From the IMG/VR virus record IMGVR_UViG_3300020400_000007, positions 1 to 59,818 of that record: a stretch of 59,818 nt of DNA; one strand, given 5' to 3'. The position numbers and the translations under genes are program-made. This document shows, one piece after another, positions 29,401-38,100 of the stretch. The stretch is from a virus. The notes under the pieces are model-generated. The model made no database searches and was not told the origin of the DNA. It saw only the letters and a program-made list of their open reading frames with translations. Each line of letters starts with the position of its first letter. The first letter of the stretch is position 1.

Positions 29401-32400
29401 TCTTTGTCCTTGTATTTTGTAGGGAACGGTGCGTGATTATATCCATCTGGTTTTAAATATGTTTCAAAAGGTCTTTGTCTGTAAATTAAATCAGTTTCGT
29501 TTCCAGTTACAGTTTGTACTAATTCAACTGGTTGTGGACTTAATCTAAACTTTGCCTCATCTAATTTGTATTCTACTTCCTCAAAGGATTGCGATGATCC
29601 TAGTTGTCCTAGTCTTACTGCCCATTCTTCATAAAAGTTTACACTATCAGCATCTGTGTTTGATAACGCATCAAACAATTTAGTCAAACTGTTTTGTGTT
29701 CCTTTGTCTTGAATAAATCCTTGATAAAACTTATACTGACTTACATCATCATTGATAATGTTTTCTAAATATTTTCTTTTTTGATAACCAATTAAGTGTT
29801 GTGCAACTCTTTGTTGATCAATATCAAAATTGTCTGTGTCAAGATCGTAAAAGTCTGCAAATTGTTTTGCTTTGTAGTCTAAGTTTGCTTGTAAGCCCGA
29901 CTTAGGTGCTTCTGATAATCTTTGCCAATCTACATCAACAAATACTTCTTTGCCAGGTAATTTACGTTTTGCAACATAAAAGAACTCTTTGTACTTGACG
30001 GTGTCTCCGATAGCATAATCTTTCCATGCTTCCCACTCTGTGATGTTTACTTCATCATATACAAATCCAGGTATGTTTAATCCGCCAGTCCAATCATCTG
30101 TTCTGTATCCAAGTACTTTAATTCTTTCTTGTCTGTAACCAGGCTCAAGATCATAAATGAAATCACTGAACACAGTTTTGTTATCTAAAAGACAAACGTG
30201 TTCAACTTGTATTAAAGGTATCTTAACAGCATATATTCCATCAGTTGTATTCTTAGTTGTTATACCTAAATTGTTATCATTGTCTCTGAAAACATTTAAA
30301 TTAGCTTGTAATAATTTTTTACCATCTGCTTTGAATAGATTGTAACCATAGAAGCTATCAAACAAGTTGTCAGCTACATGATGTTTTTTATAAAACTGTA
30401 AATTAATTGCACCCGGACTTAAAGTTATAACACTATTGGCTTGCCAATTTTGTGTTGTCCAGAACATAAATTCTTTTGCACTCAAAGACCAATCTTCAAC
30501 TTCATTTATTTCTTTGTTGTAATTTTGAAACACAAAACCTTGTGCTTTTAAATATCTTTCATAGCCAAGTAAAAAGTCAACCACACCTTGTATTGTTTTT
30601 ATTTGTGTACCATATGCAAGTTCTACAGGCTCTTGATTTATTCCTTCATTCCATTCACGTCTAAAGAAAGCAGATCTGCCTCCTTCAACTGGTAGTTCAG
30701 CAAGTCTTACAAATTTTTCTTGTTCAAATTCAGATCCTGCAACGTGCAAGGTTTCTGTCATGTAAAAATCGTTACCAAACTTAACTACAAATCCAGGACT
30801 GTAAGTTTGTCCTTCATTCCATTGTACAAAGTCTGCACTTACGCCACCAACTCTTACTAATGGATCATCTGCAAGTGCAACTGGTGTGTAATATTTAAAA
30901 TATGGATTATCATAATTGTAACCTTTTATAATAAAGCCACTTGCTACTTTTTCTATAATTACACCACTGTATGGTACCAAGTCTACAACACTTGATTTGT
31001 TTAAAAATATTTGATAGTTTTCTTCTGGAACAAAAACATTACCTTCGTTATAAGGAGTTCTACTGTCTAAAATTAATTTAAATTTAGCTTTCTCAGTAAA
31101 TCCACCAATCTTTAATCCTAGTTGGTTAGTGATGTTTGCTATATCATCTTTGTACTGTGAATAAAATTTAACAGTTTTGCTGTTCATGTAGTCTGCTATG
31201 TAGTTTACAAGTCCAGCAGTTTGCACACGAGTTTCATCTTCTATTGTGTTTGGAAACACAATGTCTGCTAATCTTAAACGTTTATTTGTTTCAGTGTAAA
31301 TTAATTCTTTAGCAAGATTTCTTTTTATTCTTGCTCTGTCAAATCCTGCACCTATAATTTTTGTTGGTTGGTTAAGCATCCAAGCAGTTATCAATGAGAA
31401 CGGATATTCAGAACTTCTGCGCCATGCAGTTTCAGTTGGTGCTTGATCGCCAAACACAAATGGTTCTTGTGTTCTGTTGCTTATATAATTTTTAGCATAG
31501 TTACTGTCCAATGGACTTAATAAATTACCGCCATCATCAACTGGAATGTGTTTTGTAATATTTGTTCTTGCATATTTTTCATTATACACCATAGGCACAT
31601 CAGGTATTCTGTAAGCACCCTTTTCAATGTCTTGCCACAATATTTTATTTTCACTTGTATAAGGAGCAGAACCGTACACTGATTGCCACCAAGTTGGTTC
31701 TTCTGAGTATCCTAGCATTTCCCAAGGGTGAGTGTGAGGACGATCAGTATCATATGCTTCTTTGTATACAGCTCTCCAATATCCTGGATTCTGTTTGCCT
31801 GAAGGAGAACTAGTGTTGCTGTAATTGTATGTAAAGCTGTTTGCTCTTGACCAAAAAGTAAAATCAGTATAATCTGGATCGCCTACTGCTCTGTTCCATT
31901 CTACAAAATCAGCCAACATGGCTTTGTCACGTGCATTTCTAGTATAACCTGTGTATCTAGATTCACCACCTATAAAGTCATGTATGTTTAAAATATCAAC
32001 ATCATAATTAATTTTTATATTGTTGTAAATTCTTTTTTCTAATTCAATTAAAAGGTCATCTCTGAAATCATTGTAAGCAACAAATATACTTCCATCATGT
32101 CCTTGTATAACTTTTGTAGGAGTTTGATAAGTGTTGTCTACAAATATTTCTGGTTTAAATTTAGGATACAAACCAAGTTTAGTTGGTGTTGGTGGAATAT
32201 AACTTCCGTCTGTATTGTCGTATTCATATATTTCAATCAAGTCGTTAATGTTTTTAGTTTTTGTTATTGTAACAAATCCTGCAAACTCTGATTCAAATTT
32301 GTAATCAGTGCCATGTATTAACTGTACCCCATTGATATAAACGTTTACTGCCTTGTTAGTTAATTTTGTAAGATCAAAACTTGTAGCAAGTGGAAAATAT

Positions 32401-35138
32401 TGTGTTGATGTGTTTTCAACTAAATGTTCTGACTTTTTAAAAGTTCCCACTCCAAGCATATCACTGAAGTAAAAAGGCATATCATTAGTCTTGTTTTCAT
32501 TTAATTTTTGCATCACCTTGTCAAAATGAATTTTAGTTGCACCATCAAATCCTAAAGTAGTTGCTGTTTGTAAAAACATTTTTCTAAATTTACCATATTG
32601 TGATCTAGCATATCTCATTGCCAATATGATATTTGCTTGTTTGTTTGTGATGTGATAGTTTGCTAAATTAAAAGGTCCACTTGATTGTATAAACTTTGTT
32701 CCATAAGCAGACAAGTTTCCTAAATCACGTAAATTTCCTGTGCCTGGAAAAGTACCCGTAAAGTCTTCACGCATTTCAACAATGCTTGATACATGATCAT
32801 TTACTTCACCAAGTGTAAACGATCCTATATTATTGTTAAGTGGATTTCTTTCTAAGTTACTTGCAATTTCATACACACCGTTTGCATTTTTCTGTGCATC
32901 ACTTTTTGTTTTAATTACAAGTATGTCATCTTTTTTGAGATCTTTTACAAATCTTACAAATGCTGTTCCATTTAATCTATTGATTGTAAAGTCAGTGCCA
33001 CTTTTCTTTGCTTTATTGTTTACATATATTCTAGTAAACAAATCATTTAAGTCACCGCTTCTATTATAAACATCTATGGCAAAATCATTTAGCTGTGTAT
33101 CTACAACATAAATTCTTCGTACCAATTGTTTGCTGTCCTCATAACCTTTGATCCAACCAGATGCGTATGTGAATGTAGTTCTGTCTGTGTATCTTTTTAA
33201 AAGACCTACGTCTGTTTTTCCTGTAAGTGTAGCATTTAAATTTTGATATGTAAATGTGTCGTTGAGCAAATTAAAATCAAACACAATATCACCTGTGTTT
33301 ACAAGAGCTCTGTATGTTAAAGGAAATCCTAATACAGCATCATTTGTGCCTGTGCCTTTCTTGTAACTGAATAATTTTGTCCCTGTAAAAGTTGAACTTG
33401 GATAAGTTGTTTTATCAGTAAAAGCATTTCCATTGACATCAAACAAATCAAAGGTTGGGCTTTGGTTTACAGAAGTCTTGTCTTGCCCTGCCAACCACTT
33501 GGTACCGTTGTAGTACCACATTTTTCCTTTGTATTCGTCACCTTGTTTAATTAACACACATTCATTTTCTAAAGGATTTGTGTCTGTTTCTTCAACTAAA
33601 CTAATTTGTCTTACGTTGTTATGCGTAATAAATTTTACTTTAAAAATTTTACCTGCTACTCTAGTGTCTGGGTCTGCTGTAAACAAGATACGCATATTGT
33701 CGCCAACATCAACTCCATCAATGTTGTAACCTATGGAACCTTCTACTATACTAAACACATCATCTGTGAATGTGTCTAAAAGATCAACGTCTTTTTTTGC
33801 TTCGGTTCCAAAGTTAAAAAGTTTAATCTGTGATTCAAATTCTATAATTGGTCTTGCCGCTCTACCTGTTTGATTTATATCTGCAGGTTCGTCAAGTACT
33901 AATGCAACTGTTTCTAAAACAGATTTATGAAACCACTTGTTATATCTTGACCAAGGACTTCTGCTTGTTGCAGATCTGTTCTGTACAATATAATCATGTG
34001 TGTTTGCGTATGCACTTGCAGTACTAAATGGACTTCTATCAAAACCTTCTGAATCAAATGGATTAGCTCTGCTTGTTGAATAGGTTCCAGGGATCATTAC
34101 TTCCTGTTCTGATATTAATTTAATTGCATCTCCTACACCTTCTACATACCAATTGCCTTCTGCATACTTGGCTGGTGTAACTGTGCCTTGGAAATCTACT
34201 TTCATACCATTTGACATTTCATAACCATTTGTCATCTTGTATGTTTTCTTGCCAACAATTTCTGCTTCTACATCTATTTCTGTATTTTCTTGCACATCAT
34301 ATACTTGTATCAATCCACTTGCATTAATGTCATTTCCGTTTACATAATATAATGTGTCTGGGGCAAGTAAATCAACTGTGAATTCAATTACGCCTACATC
34401 TGTTGTATGTGAACTATCACTTAATCCTTCGCTGTACAAATAATCATTGTCAAGTGTACGAGCAGTTCTAATTGACAAAGGCATACCCGGAGTGTTTACT
34501 TCAAACTTGTATGTCTGTCCTCTATATAATTTTAATGTTGGATTGTTTGTTTTTCCATCAGGTGTAAACACGTATGCTTTGTTATCCAAGTTGTCTATGC
34601 TTGTAACTTTGTATGTGCTTGTAATTCCTTTTGCTTGTCCTACCACAGGAATTGCTAATGGACCATTTGGTAACCAATAGTAATCTCTAAAATTGGTAAA
34701 CTTATCCCAGTCTATATGAGGATTCCAAGAATAGTATTCTTGTTTAAAAGTTTTGCTGTCATCATCAACAGTACCATTGAATGCTTTTATTTGATTTTTT
34801 AAATCGTTGTAATCTTTATAAAAAGTTACATTGTTTAAATTATCTTTGATAACTGTTGCTGGTTCAAATTGATATTCTTCTCTTTCTGGACTTACATCAG
34901 GTACATAATTATCAGACGCCTTTCTTGCTGTTGCAATTCTTCTACCGTAGTAGGAACTGATTTTTTCAGCTACGCCTGGATTTAGTAATTGATCAAGTGT
35001 TGCACTTAAAAACTTTTTATTGTGTGCTGTGCGAAAATATTTAGGCAGATGTTCTGCACTAGTTCTTCTGTGCTGATCACTATTGCTTTGATCTCCTGCC
35101 GGTAATGGATATTCTTCTTGGTTAGCATTATAGGCCAT
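20418..35138 (-). CDS. Giant baseplate-linked structural protein, 4906 residues
   Basis: A single uninterrupted frame of 14.7 kb lies directly after gp6 (TAATG overlap), where T4 has gene 7 (1032 residues). The N-terminus (SAEHLPKYFRTAHNKKFL, then YYWLPNGP) seems particle-anchoring. Visible modules, roughly: carbohydrate-binding-like GD-V-Y-Y repeats near residues 1434, 1699, 2188 and 2793 (for example YAIGDTVKYKEFFYVAK); FG-GAP beta-propeller-like repeats near 2104, 2914 and 2973 (FGSSVAVSDDGSMVAVGAP); two GKGY-x-PTV modules around 3500 and 3880; and at least six GDGST-type beta-domains from 3951 to 4779. It ends with a short GKRW/FLR/LP motif. It is likely a baseplate wedge and long, host-surface-contacting fibre in one chain. 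The exact T4 counterpart is unsure. Confidence 0.8.
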   Translation of the reverse strand: MAYNANQEEYPLPAGDQSNSDQHRRTSAEHLPKYFRTAHNKKFLSATLDQLLNPGVAEKISSYYGRRIATARKASDNYVPDVSPEREEYQFEPATVIKDNLNNVTFYKDYNDLKNQIKAFNGTVDDDSKTFKQEYYSWNPHIDWDKFTNFRDYYWLPNGPLAIPVVGQAKGITSTYKVTSIDNLDNKAYVFTPDGKTNNPTLKLYRGQTYKFEVNTPGMPLSIRTARTLDNDYLYSEGLSDSSHTTDVGVIEFTVDLLAPDTLYYVNGNDINASGLIQVYDVQENTEIDVEAEIVGKKTYKMTNGYEMSNGMKVDFQGTVTPAKYAEGNWYVEGVGDAIKLISEQEVMIPGTYSTSRANPFDSEGFDRSPFSTASAYANTHDYIVQNRSATSRSPWSRYNKWFHKSVLETVALVLDEPADINQTGRAARPIIEFESQIKLFNFGTEAKKDVDLLDTFTDDVFSIVEGSIGYNIDGVDVGDNMRILFTADPDTRVAGKIFKVKFITHNNVRQISLVEETDTNPLENECVLIKQGDEYKGKMWYYNGTKWLAGQDKTSVNQSPTFDLFDVNGNAFTDKTTYPSSTFTGTKLFSYKKGTGTNDAVLGFPLTYRALVNTGDIVFDFNLLNDTFTYQNLNATLTGKTDVGLLKRYTDRTTFTYASGWIKGYEDSKQLVRRIYVVDTQLNDFAIDVYNRSGDLNDLFTRIYVNNKAKKSGTDFTINRLNGTAFVRFVKDLKKDDILVIKTKSDAQKNANGVYEIASNLERNPLNNNIGSFTLGEVNDHVSSIVEMREDFTGTFPGTGNLRDLGNLSAYGTKFIQSSGPFNLANYHITNKQANIILAMRYARSQYGKFRKMFLQTATTLGFDGATKIHFDKVMQKLNENKTNDMPFYFSDMLGVGTFKKSEHLVENTSTQYFPLATSFDLTKLTNKAVNVYINGVQLIHGTDYKFESEFAGFVTITKTKNINDLIEIYEYDNTDGSYIPPTPTKLGLYPKFKPEIFVDNTYQTPTKVIQGHDGSIFVAYNDFRDDLLIELEKRIYNNIKINYDVDILNIHDFIGGESRYTGYTRNARDKAMLADFVEWNRAVGDPDYTDFTFWSRANSFTYNYSNTSSPSGKQNPGYWRAVYKEAYDTDRPHTHPWEMLGYSEEPTWWQSVYGSAPYTSENKILWQDIEKGAYRIPDVPMVYNEKYARTNITKHIPVDDGGNLLSPLDSNYAKNYISNRTQEPFVFGDQAPTETAWRRSSEYPFSLITAWMLNQPTKIIGAGFDRARIKRNLAKELIYTETNKRLRLADIVFPNTIEDETRVQTAGLVNYIADYMNSKTVKFYSQYKDDIANITNQLGLKIGGFTEKAKFKLILDSRTPYNEGNVFVPEENYQIFLNKSSVVDLVPYSGVIIEKVASGFIIKGYNYDNPYFKYYTPVALADDPLVRVGGVSADFVQWNEGQTYSPGFVVKFGNDFYMTETLHVAGSEFEQEKFVRLAELPVEGGRSAFFRREWNEGINQEPVELAYGTQIKTIQGVVDFLLGYERYLKAQGFVFQNYNKEINEVEDWSLSAKEFMFWTTQNWQANSVITLSPGAINLQFYKKHHVADNLFDSFYGYNLFKADGKKLLQANLNVFRDNDNNLGITTKNTTDGIYAVKIPLIQVEHVCLLDNKTVFSDFIYDLEPGYRQERIKVLGYRTDDWTGGLNIPGFVYDEVNITEWEAWKDYAIGDTVKYKEFFYVAKRKLPGKEVFVDVDWQRLSEAPKSGLQANLDYKAKQFADFYDLDTDNFDIDQQRVAQHLIGYQKRKYLENIINDDVSQYKFYQGFIQDKGTQNSLTKLFDALSNTDADSVNFYEEWAVRLGQLGSSQSFEEVEYKLDEAKFRLSPQPVELVQTVTGNETDLIYRQRPFETYLKPDGYNHAPFPTKYKDKDYIQTAGYVNSADVKQTVAKYDDILGLTLTTLNVGDYIWTGTSKIDDWDVLKYTRTNDKILSVVKNTTTNEVEIKLNNQANYVKDDIIGVVDVADTEKLFKVIRSELDTVFCTDNGETSDVETANGFLTTFTSARVANLEEANTRLFAGEFQVGELLWVDDDSANRWIVLKNTPQHSELQVISNVETGDSSTNFGKVIGADERNTTLVVGANESNKVYIFQRTNDNTTYNHAQTIDAPANLYTGDGKFGTGLDLSSDAKWLVIGAPNASNAKTKFKGAFASNVSYAEKDIIQYQENFWEAQFPISAAQGTLTFNSFYDPTQIAKASWTGTAYPQIVYAIRGNYRFNVPTDHILVRAPTAQYEGSAVGDTLAFNWKQYSQNYPNGVVPFGVQGPVLSELEGNKSIVAKVDAVLYFDNLLRTPQVGDLISTSTAIGTVNHISVQNVNQAMIYISGMNGQFLANDNATLGGVTMGSYALVEPTNSQASFGGWWRINVTTAFDTTVKEITEPQFVIQDIITQAESKSPEIYYNTMDDVYALNQVSDPTKGGRLGHLSFYNKQGMPDLSPLWFFRAPKAWTDTLVSGTPFTMRVNEIRGGNTLTVFDPATLGIGFDYLNDTLHSVYDIWDGFVDVTFTNFDNNGNPFIPQIGDIIIDQSTNATAEVVYLQEQLLDCRLYVKARNGSFKFGNQHSDTSTIAIKDGVSAGVDRLSGRLDNANMSGSIAGKLVVVRNTDSTMLPVTAPTFRDELEIYVFNNRTVNGVARTPNTPNPLNKDWKQVSALKLDTTGTPSAFTNEGAYFVYERMGTGLYSYQHGYTNPQRESNRFLGTIIKLTKSTQSELYRLFVSAPGNNTTSNSGRIHLVTHGTDTDGTTYEWARSKNYFFKGEFSDSQDYYTNDIVLYNGQFYQANTNLVAGAWNPTFWTVIDAFIDYIGYLPNDTNLVVSDDSTFDKANLTNYAHPFAVAKLGEVIATVADFNNSDPKVIIYRFIKGHYGFSQMIPAPVAGIGFGSSVAVSDDGSMVAVGAPLADDRSNDNGKVFVYTNNLGTFELTQTLYSPEKDVAERFGAAIDFNGNDLVISSKGGDLVTSTTFDNITTTFDNNLTQFEKVNADSGQVFMYQKVRNKLLYAEKFNYKNPATERFGEFLLFNENHVYVPMPELSITDNNFIGTLIDFKRTRDVMPWATLHSPMDQVDLSKFKGIFIYEINENPVAQAVDYIDPIQGKIAGAAEEELTFKTHYDPAVYTNGTPSQNTVIDADNYWDTKWVGRLWWDLSTAKFVNPYQGNIIYNTANWNKLFTGASIDVYEWVESTLTPTQWSQQADTEEGLTKGISGTPKDLNTFVQVQKFDNVAKSFFNKYYYWVKNKKIIPHFEFRKTSAYDVAQLIQDPAGQGQRFIAMYSNSRFGLYNCESLVSGPENAINFRYWTIENKEINAHNQYQLLTEGLDTSRPNKDLERKWYDSLIGVDVNERAVPDTILSPKQAYGILDRPRQGMFKNKTEALKQTVERANRTLKQNLIVDEFDLSKFLSKDPTPTLLSRKFDKAIDTYAELSTVGVSNISPAVLTPVFENGRLARVDITNGGKGYKTIPTVEFGNTGNGSGAEITLTMDAHGTITSAVVKNTGNDYGPKTTLEVRKYSVLVTVDESVNSRWSIYAYQENSKTWARTTSSSYDVTQWWTYEDWYDVGYSEFTETDFLIDFSYELDSLDDAVGDIVKISTIGSGGWLLLEKISNDGSDYTTKYKTIGRENGTIQLSNSLFDSANSNIGYDGLSYDTSFYDNQPTRELRIILQSLRDDIFINDLAVEYNKLFFASLRYVFSEQANVDWAFKTSFIKAKHNAGDLQQKITFQNDSLPSYEDFVKETKPYKTKIREYISNYTNTDETASGITDFDIPPAYSSDDGKIVPASLKVQNDLIVGQDASITTYPNKYWADCVGFEVKQINIKTGGTLYLETPLIKFVGGGGTGAVAKATLGAGGTIKYITVTNPGKGYLSAPTVTVEGTQDPAGVKAVVSAQLGNSKVRSNHIVSKFDRTTGNFLITTLTEVENFTGTGSKTQYDLKFPMDLRTTTITVTVAGIEALQSEYTISNLADNTKSYARSKGRVTFTEPPANNSAIVVNYSKAIDMLQAQDRINMFYDPTTGMLGKDVSQLMDGIDYGGVQVKSFTFGAGTGWSSEPYYTTTYDTYDNTYEDEVFTLDGSTNVFTLAKPLESGVVYNVYKNGVRIDDPQYDGSTVSNNPNAVMESITGAGQTFIQLDETKVPTVANDVIVIRKSTSDGSFIPDPDGYDTLLQGGDLVYQTARGLSAEEIVVDGDSFVTPLTSKGPEELVPGQVLDTLDIKVYDRTGDGSSILHSYNYLGDGNNKDFDINFVPMSQSDVWIKVNGNILADTLFEVDYQNKKIKLTNAPGLNEQVHIITMSNNGEKILDIDTFIGDGSTAQFVVPVKYKNTLSHFLTVDGKTVNVTLAETDNTYSGQKGMSVFKLGTAPLNGAVIQYAIFDSASTSFSQITTDTFTGDGNTTSFTLAQAPFTQEPLEQNVIVKVDNNILNAGYNQRFVVSATREYTLKDYQIPKAGIDANKVRVFLNGEEITITQSWSWNTFNATVNLFSDVGVAGDILNVYIRNDGDYSFGFFDGNGLWNATPNKIYFDNAPANGSAVTVYQFSKHDVRKIERINLDVVTRNPITVGTSNYTEYHQLTNGIIKLRTLAIDAEYVWIVVNGTLLTPSVDYYLEEDRQTVRVVTDINANDVVELIHFSNNTIVPKFGYRQFKDMLNRTHFKRLGDDVEYTLAEDLNWYDTKIFVTNVDSLPIPNKAKQMPGVLFIGGERIEYYLKEDGALRQLRRGTLGTGVKTKHSQGSVVLDQSRDQTVPYKDETMTLNFVSDGSTKAYTLDFVPQDPTGSGTVMDLVEVFVGGRRLRKNAISSFDPTTNLDSPEADTTLPAEFSMTAGSTTLTLTEQPPINTKIMVVRRIGKRWTDPGTPLRLAENNIGRFLRNKEVALPK

Positions 35139-38100
35139 TAGTATCCACTCCCAGAGCCGCCGCTATATCCACCACCTGAACCTGAACCACCTGATCCTCC
35201 AGAACCGCCAGAGCCACCTGAACCGCTTGATCCGGAGCCTGAACTAGAACTGCTAGAACTTGAAGTTGTTGTTCCTGATGAACCTGAACTATATGAACTT
35301 GCAACTGAACCTGATGAATAAGTTGTACCGCTTGTTACACCGGTTGTTCCACTTGCTGATGTAGTAACAACGTTGCCTGATGCTTTTAATTTACTTGCTG
35401 TAATGGCATCAATAATAGCAACATCATCTACAGTAGCACCACTTATAAAAATTTCATCTGCTTCTGATTTGATCTCATATAAACTTCCAAATGCTTGACT
35501 TTCTTGCTTTGGAACAATTACTAGATTTACAAGATCAGGCGCTGTTTTGTTCATAACGTAAGTAGCCATCTCTGAGAAATGAAAAGTATCACCAAAATCC
35601 CAATTTTCTAAAGCAAAATATTCATTCATTGCAGATACAACTCTTGCTTTTATGTCGTTGTCATTTACAACTTGATCTGGATTTTTAACAATCTTAATAC
35701 TTGCCTGTAATCGAGCATCTGCTTTTGCTCCAAATAATACTTTGTACTTGACTGGATGATATATTACATCATCACTAATAGATTTAATTTTGCTTATTGC
35801 TGATCCATAGTTGTTAAACAAATTATCACTGCTAGGTGGTAAAGGCAAACTATCCAATGTACCGTCAAGGTATTTTCTAAAGTTTGTGTCATAAGTTCTT
35901 GTTAACAAGTACGTGTCAACAATGTTACTTGAACTTGGATCTATTCTGCTGTCATCGTCTGCAGAATGTATGTAATGAAATTTAAGTCCTGCTCTACCTA
36001 CGTATGCTTTGTAGTCAGTTGTTAAAGCCAATGATGCACTAGTTTTACTGTAGATTTTAAATACTGCTTCTGTTACAAGATAAAACACTTGTCCGTCATC
36101 GTATTGACTTAACGCACCAACAAAACTTTCATTTTGTTTTACAAGAACTGTGCTTGTGGCGTTGTCCATGTATTTGTAATCTTCAATACCATCACTTGTT
36201 GTGTATTTTTTAAGAAATACATATTTTGTTAATGGATTAGTTGTTTCATCAACTAGTGTTACAAAAGTTTCTGGATCATCAACTACACCATCATCATCTG
36301 AATCAAAAAATGTTATTTCAACTTTTTTACTGTCTATGTATCCGTCACCGTCTCTATATTCTGCAGAAACTTCCCAAGGATAATCTACATTGAAAGGTGA
36401 TGTTGAATCTGGTTGCGTGTTTATGTTTAACACTTTAATTTTATCTTTTATAATTTGTCCTGTTCTATTATCATAAATTTTTTGTGTGCTATCATAATAG
36501 AATCTTATTTCTTCATTACTTTCAAAAATATATCTTTGTCCTCTGGTTGTGATAGTATATTTTTCTCCGTCTGTTTCAAATAATAGTAACCAACTTGCAT
36601 CTAATTGCTGATCTGTAACATCACCTGTTTTACCTGTGCTAAATGCACTTGATATATCTAGGTTGTTTTCAGTAATCATTCTCCACTGTCTTAAGTTACT
36701 GTCATATCTTAATCCAAAAGTTTTGTAAGCAAATATTTGATCCGTCATTTGTGATTGTACATCTGCTAATAAATTTTTACTGAATTTTGGTTTAAGTTCT
36801 GACAAAATAGCATTAGAATCTACTAGATCATTTAACACAATAGGTCCTGATCCATCTGCATTGTCAGTTCTGCCGTCACCAGTGACACTTACAACTTTTA
36901 CCCATTTATAAGTAATTGCATTTTTATGGTTAGGCAATCCTTGCATTAGTTTGTGTGAATTATCTGCCATAAAGTGAAAACCTGTTGGAGCAGTAAATTT
37001 TAACAATGTTCCTGCTTCAATAAATTTTAATGCACTTGCAGTAAAACTTCCTACTTGTAAAGCTGTGCTGTTAGAGTCAACAAATTTACCTGTTGACATA
37101 TTTGTTTTAGTTGTTGATCCTGACCATTTAGCACCCAAGTCTGCAACAAGTGTTTTTGCAAAATTTGTAAGATAATAATTTACCATTGACTTTTTACTCA
37201 ACAATGGTGTTACAGTATTTGCAATAGTGCCTTGGATATCTGTTTTAGTTACAAAAGTAAAACTAGTTTTTTCTGTGAAACTGTCTTTGTACAATACACC
37301 GTCATCACCATACAAGTTTGTGCTTGAATATTTTCCTGTTGCATCTAATAAATCATAATATCTTGATATACCAGAACTTGTTCTGTTTACACTTTTTACT
37401 TTAATAATTTCTTGACTTATGCTTAATGGACTTACTTGATAATCCTCACCAGTAACCATTCTGTTTTGTGTGTAATAAGTTGCAGGTGCATTTTCTCTAA
37501 TACTTGCATTACTTTCAGATATTGTTGCGTTGTCTACTGTGTATTTTAATTCTAGTGATAAACTTAATGACTCACTGTTTCCTGCTTTAGATGTGTAAGG
37601 AATGTTAATACTAATTGCAACTAGATCTGATGGATTAATATTGTATTGATCATTTAGTGATGTTCTGTAATAAGTTCTAAAAGATCCTTGTGGTAAGTTA
37701 CCAAATGTTCCGTCACTAAAAATTAAATCAACTGCATCTTGTGTTTTACTTAATACGCCATAAATGTTTCTAACACTTTTACGCAAACTATTGTAAACAA
37801 TATTGTTACCTTCAATAGCATCAACCTTTGTCCACAGTTGATCCTCAGCACCAATTGAATTTAATTTGTAAAGCCAAATGTCTGTGTTATTAATATTTGT
37901 TGCTTCTAAACCTACAGTTTGATTTGTGCTTGGATTATCAATAGTAAATGTTCCTGTGTCAAGTACACCTTGTCTGAAATGTGCAAAATATCCTGAGTTA
38001 GAACTGCCAGGTCCTCTGCCGTCATCTCTGTACAAGAATCCTAAACTGTTTCCTGGCAATGGTGCTTCTTCAGAAATAACACCATCGTTAACATCTGTTG

